Of a stretch of 48,027 nucleotides of DNA, positions 24,131 to 31,904 are shown piece by piece. The stretch is taken from NCBI GenBank assembly GCA_031292655.1, contig JARLGO010000006.1:1-48027 (forward strand), in the 5' to 3' direction. Source of the stretch: Geothrix sp. (GTDB taxonomy: Bacteria > Acidobacteriota > Holophagae > Holophagales > Holophagaceae). Positions within the stretch are counted from its first letter, which is position 1. Each line of letters starts with the position of its first letter. The position numbers and the translations under genes are program-made. A model generated the notes under the pieces. The model did not search any database. It saw only the letters and a program-made list of their open reading frames with translations, and was not told the DNA's origin.

Positions 24131-25495
24131 GTGAGCGCTCTGGGCCACCTGGGAGTCCATCTACCGATGGAGTGGATCCTGCAAGTCCTAGGCGATACAG
24201 GCAAAACCACCATCCGCCGGCGCCGCCTGCCAGCGGATATCGTGGTCTGGATCGTCATCTGCCTCTCAATCTTCCGGGGAAGGTCAATCTCTGGGGTTGT
24301 CGAGGCCCTCGACTTGGCTCTTCCAAGTAGCACGGGCGGCTTCGCCTCCAAGAGCGCAATCGCCCAGGCTCGACAAAGAGCTGGTGTTGCCCCATTCCAA
24401 GAGCTGTTTCGTAGATCGGCCGCCGCATGGACCGCGAATCAGTCCCCCGATCAGGCCTGGAAAGGCCTGACCCTCTGGGCTGTAGACGGGACCACGATAA
24501 AGACCCCAGACACGCCCGAGATGCTGAGGAAATTTGGGGCCCAGGCATTCGAGAGCGGCAAACGGTCTTCCTACCCGCAGGTCCGAGGCGTAACATTAAC
24601 ATACCTTCCTACAAGAATTATGGCGGACGCGGCCTTTGGAAGCTACAACATCAACGAAATGCGCTACGTCGCAGACCTGATCCCAAGAATCCCCGGTCAT
24701 TCCCTCACCATATTCGACAAGGGATTCATTTCAGCAGCCATCCTTCTTGGGCTGTCAACCGTGGGGGAATCGCGGCATTTCCTAATCCCAGCGCGAAGTA
24801 ATCATCGCTGGGAGGTCATCTCGGGAACCGATGAGGATGCCCTGGTCGAAATGACGGTATCGAGACAAGCCAGACTTAAATCACCCAACCTCCCCAAGAA
24901 ATGGATAGCGCGAGCCATCAGAACCTACGACTTGGACGACAACCCTCGAGTCTTGCTCACATCTCTGCTGGACGAGCAGGAATACCCTGCGCACGAGATT
25001 TGCTCGCTTTATACCCAGCGATGGGAAGTGGAGACCAGTTACCTTGAGGTCAAGGTTCGAATGTTCCTGAACTCCCTGACCCTGCGGTCCCTCACCGTGG
25101 AGGGGATCAAGCAAGAGGTATGGGGTGCATTCATCGGTTACAACCTTGTGAGGTTGTCGATGGTGGAATCGGCGGCCTTAAGAGACGTCTCTCCGAGGAG
25201 GTTGAGTTTCAAGAGGGCACTGGAGCTTCTACAAGACGAGCTGATAGTTGAAGCTGTTGCCCCAGGCACAACTGAAATCCCTGGCGGACTCATCCATCGC
25301 CGTCGCATCCAGCTTGCCAAGGAACTACTCCCGGAACGGGAAGGTCGTCGCTTCCCCCGCGTGATCAAGTCGAGGCCAAACAAGTACGATGTCCGCTACT
25401 CATTCGTCAATTCAAAAGGTGTGAAGAAGGATCGTGGCTCGAAGAAGGTTCGCAAAAAAAAGAAACAGGGGCGGTTGGGCCCCTGTTCTCCTTAA
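24131..25495 (+). CDS. IS4-family transposase
   Basis: This 454-residue DDE transposase appears complete. WAVDGTTIKTPDTPE carries the first aspartate, IFDKGFIS the second, and YTQRWEVETSYLEVK is the IS4 Y-R-E-K signature with the catalytic glutamate. The N-terminus (GHLGVHLPMEWI) and the basic C-terminus (KKVRKKKKQG) fit the family. Start is GTG 24131. The stop codon lies at the inner edge of the right 38-bp repeat. It appears intact and could move DNA carrying its ends; its only visible left end is at 6252. Confidence 0.93.
   Translation: MSALGHLGVHLPMEWILQVLGDTGKTTIRRRRLPADIVVWIVICLSIFRGRSISGVVEALDLALPSSTGGFASKSAIAQARQRAGVAPFQELFRRSAAAWTANQSPDQAWKGLTLWAVDGTTIKTPDTPEMLRKFGAQAFESGKRSSYPQVRGVTLTYLPTRIMADAAFGSYNINEMRYVADLIPRIPGHSLTIFDKGFISAAILLGLSTVGESRHFLIPARSNHRWEVISGTDEDALVEMTVSRQARLKSPNLPKKWIARAIRTYDLDDNPRVLLTSLLDEQEYPAHEICSLYTQRWEVETSYLEVKVRMFLNSLTLRSLTVEGIKQEVWGAFIGYNLVRLSMVESAALRDVSPRRLSFKRALELLQDELIVEAVAPGTTEIPGGLIHRRRIQLAKELLPEREGRRFPRVIKSRPNKYDVRYSFVNSKGVKKDRGSKKVRKKKKQGRLGPCSP
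25465..25486 (+). terminator. Hairpin within the 3' end of the transposase gene
   Basis: ACAGGGGC pairs with GCCCCTGT around GGTTGG, followed by TCTCCTT. It lies inside the last codons, as is common in insertion sequences that stop outward or inward transcription. Confidence 0.6.
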
Positions 25496-25528
25496 GTGAA
25501 CGGCATTACCCCGAACGGGGCCCTTTCG
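25491..25528 (-). repeat. Right 38-bp inverted repeat (IS4-type end)
   Basis: Reverse-complement partner of 6252-6289. It starts over the transposase stop codon and ends 18 bases before the stop codon of the FecR gene. Confidence 0.8.
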
Positions 25529-25545
25529 CATGATTTCAGTGGCTT

Positions 25546-27411
25546 CTAGTCGCGCTTCTTCTCCTCGTGGGGCTTTTCCCGGGCCGGCTCCGGCCTTTGA
25601 ACGGGCCGAGCCTCCCTCTCCGGTGCCTTCGGGGGGTCCGGGCGGCGCTCATCGATCCTGGGACGCGAGTCCGCAGGTCGGGCGGGCGCCGGATCGGGGC
25701 GCCGATCCTCCATGCGGGAACGGGGATCCACGGGCCGGGCGGGCGCCGGATCCGGGCGCCGGTCCTCGAAGCGGGAACGGGGATCCACGGGTCGGGCGGG
25801 CGCCGGATCGGGGCGCCGGTCCTCGATGCGGGAGCGGGGATCCACGGGTCGGGCGGGCGCCGGATCGGGGCGCCGGTCCTCGATGCGGGAACGGGGATCC
25901 ACGGGCCGGTCCCGGGGCGCGATCGGGTGTTCGGTGGAGATGGTTCGGCGGCGGTCCTCGAAGGGGACCCTCGCCGGGCCGCCATCTCCCAGGGGACGGG
26001 GGCCCCGGCTGGGCGGGGGGGTCATGTCATGGCGGAGGATGGTCCGTCCCGTGGCGGCCTGGGCCTGGCGCTCGTAGGCGACCAGCCGCTCCCGGCCCAC
26101 GTCCCGACGGAAGGCGGTCTGGACCTGGACGGGATTGCGGAATTCCCCATTCGACACCATCAGCGGAGACCGCCGCCAGGGGGCCCGGAGGTCGCGACCA
26201 CCCCCTGGGCCATTAAAGGCCCCGAGGACATGGGCATCCGAATAGATCCGCGTCCGGACGTTGGGCGCATTGATGAAGTTGATGGACACCACGTTCCAGG
26301 CATACCCTCCTCTCCAGGCCCCGTAGCCCCAGGTGCAGGGGGTGTTGTAGTAGCCGAGGGGCGCCCACCCACAGTAGCCCGGCGTGTTGTTCCAGGCCAC
26401 CCAGGCCGGGCTGTAGTTGACCCCGGGGATCCAGCACCAGCCCAGTCCCGCGCCCCAGTGCCAGCGGCCATGGTGGTAGGCGACGTAGGCCCAGGGCTCG
26501 TCGGACACCCAGGTCATGCCCCCCGGGTAGGGCGCCCAGCGCCCGTCGGCGTAGGGGCGCCAATCCTCGGCCACGCCGGCGGGCTGCCAGACCCATCCGA
26601 ACTCGTCGGACTCGATCCAGCGGCCGTGACCGTCCAGCTCGTCCGCGTAGTAGCGGAGCTCGGGCGGGACGCGGTCCCAGCTCTCGCCGCGCGGAATCAC
26701 CACGGCACGGTCGCTCCAGCGGTCGAAGTCATCGCCATCGTAGGTATTGAAGTCGCGCACCCGGTCGAGGCTGTCCTGGGCGCTGTACACCGTCAACCGC
26801 TCTCCCGCGTTGATCCGCCCCTCGGTCCGGGCGTTGGCGAAGGCCACGCGTCCGCTGAGGACCTTCAGCCGCACGACCTGGTCCCGGTCCACCTCCAGGG
26901 TGAAGGCGCCCATGTCGTAGCAGGTGGTTGAGCCGGACGGGGTGTCCACCCGGAACCGGGCATCGGACTGTCCCCCCAGCAGCACGCGGAGCCGGCCGTA
27001 GTCCAGCCGGAGGAGCACCTGCTTCTCGCCCTTCAGGTCGGTGAAGAGGGCGGCCACGGTGAAGCGGGTGGCGCCGCCAAAAACCACGCGAGTGCCGTCG
27101 CCCAGTTGCAGAACGCCACGGCCGCGGCTTTCCACGACATCGCCCTCGGCAATGGGTGTGCCCCGGCTCAGCAGCTCGTCCAGCTCGCCCTTGCGGATAT
27201 GAACTTCCCCCTCCACGATCCGCACCATGGCATAGCGATCGGGCGCTTCTCCCTGGTAGGTGTCCTCCTCATCCTGGTCTGGATCCGGCAGCTGGGACGG
27301 CGGTGGAGGCGGAATCCGGGCGGGCGGCGGCGGAACCTGGGGACCCGCCATGAGGAGAACCGCCGGAAGCAGCAGTACAGCGAGTCGGGCGTGGGTGAAG
27401 GTCGGGTTCAT
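25546..27411 (-). CDS. FecR / DUF6600 secreted protein with Pro-Arg repeats
   Basis: This is a 621-residue exported protein. A signal peptide (about 1-22) and a proline-rich linker come first. A FecR-type domain follows (about 60-185: VRIVEGEVHIRKGELDELLSRGTPIAEGDVVE). Then comes a Trp/Tyr/Gly-rich DUF6600 region (about 230-330: YHHGRWHWGAGLGWCWIPG). The end has five 19-residue repeats (RPVDPRSRIEDRRPDPAPA type) and a basic tail. No TonB receptor or ECF sigma gene adjoins, so classic iron signalling is unlikely; it is probably an envelope protein. Start ATG 27411 has GGAGGG upstream. It is convergent with the island's right border. Confidence 0.85.
   Translation of the reverse strand: MNPTFTHARLAVLLLPAVLLMAGPQVPPPPARIPPPPPSQLPDPDQDEEDTYQGEAPDRYAMVRIVEGEVHIRKGELDELLSRGTPIAEGDVVESRGRGVLQLGDGTRVVFGGATRFTVAALFTDLKGEKQVLLRLDYGRLRVLLGGQSDARFRVDTPSGSTTCYDMGAFTLEVDRDQVVRLKVLSGRVAFANARTEGRINAGERLTVYSAQDSLDRVRDFNTYDGDDFDRWSDRAVVIPRGESWDRVPPELRYYADELDGHGRWIESDEFGWVWQPAGVAEDWRPYADGRWAPYPGGMTWVSDEPWAYVAYHHGRWHWGAGLGWCWIPGVNYSPAWVAWNNTPGYCGWAPLGYYNTPCTWGYGAWRGGYAWNVVSINFINAPNVRTRIYSDAHVLGAFNGPGGGRDLRAPWRRSPLMVSNGEFRNPVQVQTAFRRDVGRERLVAYERQAQAATGRTILRHDMTPPPSRGPRPLGDGGPARVPFEDRRRTISTEHPIAPRDRPVDPRSRIEDRRPDPAPARPVDPRSRIEDRRPDPAPARPVDPRSRFEDRRPDPAPARPVDPRSRMEDRRPDPAPARPADSRPRIDERRPDPPKAPEREARPVQRPEPAREKPHEEKKRD
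25622..25906 (-). repeat. Five tandem 57-bp coding repeats
   Basis: The string GGGGATCCACGGG recurs at 25722, 25779, 25836 and 25893, exactly 57 bases apart; the fifth unit is more diverged. The repeats encode 19-residue units rich in Pro, Arg and Asp. They are in-frame and coding, so this is not a CRISPR array. Confidence 0.85.
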
Positions 27412-27496
27412 GAGCCCTCCGCAGGAAAGGATGCCAGATCCCCGGGGACCGGGTTCCGGACGAGAACAGCGAGGGTCGTGCCAGGGTTCGGCCTTT

Positions 27497-27549
27497 AGAG
27501 TGCCTAACGAAACCCCACGGCGCCTCGTCGGGGTTTCGTTAGGCACTCT
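27497..27549. terminator. 20-bp perfect hairpin after the small secreted protein gene
   Basis: Arms 27497-27516 and 27530-27549 pair without mismatch around a 13-base loop (CTAACGAAACCCC in the left arm). It touches the stop codon of the gene at 27549 on the minus strand. It is unusually long for a terminator and may be a dispersed palindromic repeat. Confidence 0.65.
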
Positions 27550-28220
27550 TAGTCCTTCGGGAAGGGGATGAGGGCGGTTCCGGGCTTGCTGTGATCGGCC
27601 TGGGGTCCCAGGGCCGCCAGGCGAGGCAACAGGCCGATCCAGGGGATGGACCATTGCCGCGGGGCCCCCCGGTCCACATCTCCGGCCCCCACCTCAAGGC
27701 GGTCCGGAAGAAAGCGCAGGCTCAGGTCCCGCCCCGGCGGCAGGGGCAGTTGCAGGACCTGCGCCGTGGCTGGATGGACCACGGTGAGGACGGCCTCACC
27801 ATCCTCGAGGATCCAGAGCAGGCCCCGCAGGAAGGGGCGGAAGTCCTCCGCGACCCACTGGAGCCCGCCCAGCCCCTGGCTCAAGGGCGAATCCCCCGGA
27901 AACAGCCAGGTGCCGAAAGGCGGTGCCAGCGGGACGCCCCCGTCCCGCCAGGCCTTCAAGGGGCGCCCCGGAAGGCCGGTCTTCAGCCGGATGATCCCGC
28001 GGGCGTCCAGGAGGCTGAGGGTGCCGTCCCCCGCAAGCCGGACCTGCAACGGGCCGCTGGAAGGCACCGGGTCCGAAGGCGCTTCGGCTCGACCTGAGCC
28101 TGAGCCGACCTGCCAGTCCAGGGGGGCGAGCCGCTCCCAGGGCAGGGCCTGATGCCCCTGGGCGGCGAGGCTGGAGGCGGCCAGGGCCGCCCCCATCAGG
28201 AGGAAGGCGCCCAGCCGCAC
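27549..28220 (-). CDS. Secreted hypothetical protein
   Basis: This 223-residue protein has an N-terminal signal (LGAFLLMGAALAASSLAAQG) and a body rich in Gly, Pro and Leu with beta-type strands (LQVRLAGDGTLSLLDARG, LLWILEDGEAVLTVVHP). No family is recognised. The start is GTG 28220, with GGAGG 5 bases upstream, inside the end of tatD, giving a 25-base overlap. It is likely co-transcribed with tatD, and periplasmic or outer-membrane associated. Confidence 0.7.
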   Translation of the reverse strand: MRLGAFLLMGAALAASSLAAQGHQALPWERLAPLDWQVGSGSGRAEAPSDPVPSSGPLQVRLAGDGTLSLLDARGIIRLKTGLPGRPLKAWRDGGVPLAPPFGTWLFPGDSPLSQGLGGLQWVAEDFRPFLRGLLWILEDGEAVLTVVHPATAQVLQLPLPPGRDLSLRFLPDRLEVGAGDVDRGAPRQWSIPWIGLLPRLAALGPQADHSKPGTALIPFPKD

Positions 28221-28975
28221 AGGGCCTCCAGGTTGCGGGTGGTCCGTTCGGCCAGTTGCTCGGTGGAGATCCCCCGCAGCTCCGCCACGGCCGCGGCCGT
28301 GAACCGCACGAAGCCGGGCTCGTTGGGCTTCCCCCGGTAGGGCACCGGCGCCAGGAAGGGCGCGTCGGTCTCCACCAGGATGCGATCCTCGGGGGCCCAG
28401 GCCGCCACGTCACGCACCGCTTCGGCCTTCTTGAAGGTGGCGATGCCGGAGAAGCTCAGGTAGAACCCCAGGTCCAGCGCGCGCCCGGCGAAGGGCCGAT
28501 CTTCGCTGAAGCAGTGGATGATGCCCCGCACCGCCCCCGCCCCCTCTTCCTCCAGGATGCGGAGGGTGGCTTCCGGTGCCGACCGGGTGTGGATCATCAG
28601 GGGCTTGCGGAGGGCCTTGGCCAGGCGGATCTGGGCTCGAAACGCGGCCTCCTGGTCCTCCCTCGGGCTCAGGTCGTAGTGCCAGTCGAGTCCCGTCTCG
28701 CCGATGAAGCGCACCGAGGGGTCGGCCGCCATCAGCCGGAGGGCGGCTTCCGTTTCCGGCGACCAGCTCTTCGCCTCGTGGGGGTGCACACCCAGGCTGG
28801 CCTGGACGCCGGGCACCCGGGTGGCCAGATCCAGCACGGCCCGGGAATCCTCCAGGTCCGTCCCCACCGCGATGAAGCCGGTCACCCCGTGCTCCTTGGC
28901 CCGCAGGAGCGTGGCTTCCACCTGGTCCGCCGCCAGGTGGGATCCCGTGAGGTGACAGTGCGCGTCCACAAGCAT
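28196..28975 (-). CDS. tatD: TatD family metal-dependent hydrolase (DNase)
   Basis: This 259-residue TIM-barrel hydrolase has VDAHCHL (metal H-x-H), GVHPHEAKSW, GETGLDWHYD, MIHTRSA, IIHCFS and LVETDAP, which together hold the metal ligands of TatD/YcfH 3'-5' DNases. The role is DNA repair or degradation. It leads a two-gene unit with the small secreted protein, whose gene overlaps its end by 25 bases. Start ATG 28975. The family is certain; tatD is a generic symbol for a group of paralogues. Confidence 0.9.
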   Translation of the reverse strand: MLVDAHCHLTGSHLAADQVEATLLRAKEHGVTGFIAVGTDLEDSRAVLDLATRVPGVQASLGVHPHEAKSWSPETEAALRLMAADPSVRFIGETGLDWHYDLSPREDQEAAFRAQIRLAKALRKPLMIHTRSAPEATLRILEEEGAGAVRGIIHCFSEDRPFAGRALDLGFYLSFSGIATFKKAEAVRDVAAWAPEDRILVETDAPFLAPVPYRGKPNEPGFVRFTAAAVAELRGISTEQLAERTTRNLEALCGWAPSS

Positions 28976-29010
28976 GGCCCCATGGTCTCACGGCCAAGGG
29001 CCACGCGGGA

Positions 29011-29388
29011 TCAGCCCAGCCGCTTCCTCACCAGGCGCTCCACGGGCACACCGCCCTTGAGATGGCTCTCGATGATCTCGGGTACGTCCGCCGGCGTCAC
29101 ATGGGCGTACCAGATGCCGTCCGGATAGACCAGCACGGCCGGGCCGATGGCGCAGAACCCCACCGAGCCGCAGTGGCAACACTGCACCTCCCCCTCCCGA
29201 TTGCCCTTGTAGAACAGGAGGTTCTCCTCGATCAGCCGGGCCTTGAAGGCCTCCAGGACGGCTTCCGAGCCGTTGGCCGCGCAGCTTTTCGCGGTGCAGA
29301 CCAGCACCTGCCGCCGGAGGAAGTCGCCCATGATCGGGGTCAGGGCGGCGTCCTGATCCGGCGTGGGCAGCCGTCTTGTCTCGTCCAT
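29011..29388 (-). CDS. Thioredoxin-like [2Fe-2S] ferredoxin
   Basis: This 125-residue protein shows CTAKSCAANGSE (first cysteine pair, 9 bases into the fold), then CHCGSVGFCAIGPAVLVYPDGIWY and VTPADVPEIIESHLKGG. That is the pattern of thioredoxin-fold 2Fe-2S ferredoxins, as in NuoE-like and cyanobacterial sucrose/Shethna-type proteins. It would carry single electrons in the cytoplasm. Start ATG 29388 has GAGGTGG upstream; the frame is open to 29430 without a site. The partner enzyme is unknown. Confidence 0.85.
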   Translation of the reverse strand: MDETRRLPTPDQDAALTPIMGDFLRRQVLVCTAKSCAANGSEAVLEAFKARLIEENLLFYKGNREGEVQCCHCGSVGFCAIGPAVLVYPDGIWYAHVTPADVPEIIESHLKGGVPVERLVRKRLG

Positions 29389-29677
29389 GGGGGCCACCTC
29401 GGACCCCCACCATACCAGCCCTTCCTCCACCTAAATGGAGGGCCCCAGATTCGTGCCAATCCGGCGATCAAAATCAAATTACTGTGTGGTTATTTAATTA
29501 ATAGTGATGATAGTCACGAACGACTTGATCTTGTTAACAACCTAATCATCATCAATCGCGAGGTCCCATCACGCCTGCCTCTTACCAGGTCGGGCGGATC
29601 CCGGGATCCCAGCATCCTCCCGTCCCGCGGGCTGGCTGCGCCCTGTCTCCAACTCCCTTCCAGAAAGGAACCGCTCC
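29389..29677. promoter_or_regulatory. AT-rich promoter region of the electron-transfer operon
   Basis: About 290 bases with a clearly AT-rich block at 29465-29560. TTGATCTTGTTAAC at 29525 resembles half of an FNR-type site (TTGAT-N4-ATCAA), but the second half does not match. No other gene or RNA is seen. Confidence 0.4.
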
Positions 29678-29995
29678 ATGCGCCACACACTGAAGGCCCT
29701 CGCCGTCATCACCCTGATCGGCCTGCCCCTCCTCGCCGAAGGCGGCAGCGACACCAAGGGCAAGTACTACTTCAAGAAGAGTTGCAAGTCCTGCCACGCG
29801 GCCGGTGGCGTGGGCAAGGAAGTCACGCCCCTCATCAAGACCCAGGCCCAGTGGAAGGCCTATTTCGCCGCCGGCAAGCACAACAAGGGCACCGAGCCCC
29901 TGAGCAAGGTCGCCAAGCCCGATCAGGTGAAGGACATCCAGACCTTCCTGACGGCCCACGCCTCCGATTCGCCCCAGCCCATGACCTGCGGCTGA
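29678..29995 (+). CDS. Small periplasmic c-type cytochrome (one haem)
   Basis: This 105-residue exported protein has a signal sequence (LKALAVITLIGLPLLAEG) and one haem motif, CKSCH, at about residues 36-40. A compact helical body follows, as in class I cytochromes c. An expected methionine axial ligand could be the M near the end (QPMTCG). It is the first gene of a four-gene operon and probably shuttles electrons between the octahaem protein and other carriers. Confidence 0.87.
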   Translation: MRHTLKALAVITLIGLPLLAEGGSDTKGKYYFKKSCKSCHAAGGVGKEVTPLIKTQAQWKAYFAAGKHNKGTEPLSKVAKPDQVKDIQTFLTAHASDSPQPMTCG

Positions 29996-30055
29996 GCCCG
30001 CCAGCAGCGGCCCCTCTCCCCCACCCCAACCACCCCTCAACCAGGAGAACACCCC

Positions 30056-31756
30056 ATGAACTCCCGCATCATGCTCGCCCTCGTCGCCATGCTGGCGCCC
30101 GTGGCCCTGAGCGCCCAGTCCAACCAGGACCTTCAGAAGGAGATCGAGAATCTGAAGATCCAGCTGAAGGCGGTTGAAGAAAAGGCCACCGCGGCCCAGG
30201 AAGTGGATACCCGCCTCGTGAAGGTCGAAACCAAGGTCGCCGGCGACAACATCCAGTGGGGCGGCGACCTCCGCACCCGCTTCGATGGCGCCCAGGAGCA
30301 CTTCAAGCCCTACCAGCAGTTCAACGGGTTCATGGCGACGCCTTCGGGCCCCGCGGCCGGCATGCCCATGCTGATTCCTCCCACCCAGGTGCCCGCCCAG
30401 GACTGGACGAACTCCGTCCAGTGGTCCACCCGGCTCCGCCTGAACATGGGCATCACCATCAACGAGAACGCCAAGATCATGGGCCGGCTCGTGATGTACA
30501 AGATCGCCGGCGGGGCGGACGTGCCCACCTTCAACGGCTCGCCCAACACCATCGCCACCTCCTTCACCGCCGGCCAGGTGCCCGCCACGGACGCCCTCCT
30601 GGTGGAGCGGGCCAGCCTGGTCTACCACTTCCCGGCGGTGGCCAGCATCCTCTCCATCGGCCGCCAGAACACCACGGATGGCCCGCCCCTCGAAGTCCGC
30701 GAAGGCAGCGAGCGCAACGCCACGCCCCAGGCCCTGGCCGTGAACGCCACCATCGACGGCATCGGCTGGAAGTTCCAGCTCGAGAAGATCGGCTTCCCCG
30801 ATGGCACCCTGCTCGGCTTCTGCTACGGCGTGGGCTACGAGAGCGGCTTCGGCGGCGGCGGTGCGGTCAAGCAGAACCAGACCGTCGTGGGCATGAACTT
30901 CACCGGCTTCAACGGGACCAATCCCTCCGCCATCACCCCGCAGGTGGGCACCATCGGCCCCCTGAAGGACACCACGGTGCTGGGTGCCATGTACGACATG
31001 CCCCTGCTCTTCCAGATCGGCGATACGGTCCAGAGCGCGAACCTCTACCTGGGCTACAACCGGCTCGGCAACATGACCGACATCCCCTTCGGCAGCACCA
31101 TCAACTTCCCGATCCCGGGGATGACGCCCTCCACCCAGTACGTCACCGCCACCGCCAACCTCGGCGACATGGACCAGGTGACCGCCACCTGGAAGCACAA
31201 GATCGGTGACCAGTTCACCTATTTCGTGAGCGGCGGCTACCTCAAGAGCCACCCGAACGGACAGTCCTCGCAGTACGGCGCCTACTGGAACTTCCCGAAC
31301 GCCATGCCCGCCGGGTACCCCACCGGCCTCCAGCAGCTCTCCGGCTTCGGCGGACTGATGGGCGACGCCAACCACAGCGAAACGGCCTCGGCCTACTATG
31401 CCGGCATGCGCTACGACCCCACCCCGACCCTCGGGTTCGGCCTGGAGTTCAACCACGGGTCACCGCGCTGGTTCACCTACACGCCCGCCACCGGCGAGTA
31501 CACCGACAAGCTCGGGGCCCGTGGGGACGTCTGGGAGGGCTACATCCAGTGGCAGTTCGCCCACAACGCCTCCTTCCGGGTGGGCTACATCGACTACAAC
31601 TACACCCACGCCTTCAGCGGCTGGCAGATCGACCCTGCGGCGATGCCCGGCCAGAGCTGGGAGGCCTCCTACAACCTGAACAACAACCCCCTGCTCCAGT
31701 ACTCCTACCCGTCCACGGTCAAGAACTACTACGCCGCCATCGAAGTGAAGTTCTGA
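30056..31756 (+). CDS. Outer-membrane beta-barrel, GSU2204/DUF3373-like
   Basis: This is a 566-residue exported protein. A signal peptide is followed by a coiled coil (LQKEIENLKIQLKAVEEKATAAQEVDTRLVKVETK, about 25-60). A long alternating strand pattern typical of a barrel then runs to an aromatic last strand (KNYYAAIEVKF). The layout fits the DUF3373/GSU2204-type proteins found with cytochromes in metal-respiring bacteria, where barrels form pores that house or feed cytochromes. RBS AGGAG precedes the ATG. The family name is from pattern memory; barrel topology is well supported. Confidence 0.8.
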   Translation: MNSRIMLALVAMLAPVALSAQSNQDLQKEIENLKIQLKAVEEKATAAQEVDTRLVKVETKVAGDNIQWGGDLRTRFDGAQEHFKPYQQFNGFMATPSGPAAGMPMLIPPTQVPAQDWTNSVQWSTRLRLNMGITINENAKIMGRLVMYKIAGGADVPTFNGSPNTIATSFTAGQVPATDALLVERASLVYHFPAVASILSIGRQNTTDGPPLEVREGSERNATPQALAVNATIDGIGWKFQLEKIGFPDGTLLGFCYGVGYESGFGGGGAVKQNQTVVGMNFTGFNGTNPSAITPQVGTIGPLKDTTVLGAMYDMPLLFQIGDTVQSANLYLGYNRLGNMTDIPFGSTINFPIPGMTPSTQYVTATANLGDMDQVTATWKHKIGDQFTYFVSGGYLKSHPNGQSSQYGAYWNFPNAMPAGYPTGLQQLSGFGGLMGDANHSETASAYYAGMRYDPTPTLGFGLEFNHGSPRWFTYTPATGEYTDKLGARGDVWEGYIQWQFAHNASFRVGYIDYNYTHAFSGWQIDPAAMPGQSWEASYNLNNNPLLQYSYPSTVKNYYAAIEVKF

Positions 31757-31806
31757 CCTTCCCCCTCCGGGAGCAGCCAGCCCGGAGGCACCACCCGGAA
31801 CCGAGT

Positions 31807-31838
31807 CCCTTCGCGGGCATCACCAAGCCCGCGAAGGG
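31807..31838 (+). terminator. 12-bp hairpin between barrel and octahaem genes
   Basis: CCCTTCGCGGGC pairs perfectly with GCCCGCGAAGGG around ATCACCAA. It has no T-run. It may lower expression of the downstream genes or stabilise the upstream mRNA rather than end the operon. Confidence 0.55.
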
Positions 31839-31904
31839 CGCCTTGGAGCCAACCCGGTCCAGCGGTTCCAGATCATCTTTGCCCTTTCTCGTCCAGGAGC
31901 GTCC

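Larger units (their letters stand above)
6252..25528. mobile_element. 19.3 kb accessory island bounded by 38-bp inverted repeats
   Basis: The sequence at 6252-6289 is the reverse complement of 25491-25528 with only two mismatches, both at the centre of a small palindrome (CCCCGAACGGGG against CCCCGTTCGGGG). The inner flank of the right copy is the stop codon of an IS4-family transposase gene, so the repeat is probably that element's terminal repeat. No matching left end is found next to the transposase, where it would be expected within about 100 bases of 24131. Between the repeats GC content drops and AT-rich stretches appear. The genes are regulators, defence-like proteins and transposase-related proteins. 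No flanking target-site duplication is visible (6240s against 25529 onward). The island separates two convergent host genes without damaging either. Confidence 0.65.

Noticed and set aside
6240-25540. Target-site duplication at the island ends
   Set aside because: The bases outside the two 38-bp repeats (TCATCAA on the left, CATGATT on the right) do not form a direct repeat of the length IS4 elements make.
25622-25906. CRISPR array
   Set aside because: The 57-base units are contiguous and in-frame within the FecR gene, with no spacers and no cas genes.
29525-29538. FNR site before the cytochrome operon
   Set aside because: TTGATCTTGTTAAC matches only the first half of TTGAT-N4-ATCAA, which is too weak to call.
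29582-31456. 624-codon minus-strand frame
   Set aside because: Shadow of the barrel and cytochrome genes; composition is that of antisense GC-rich DNA.
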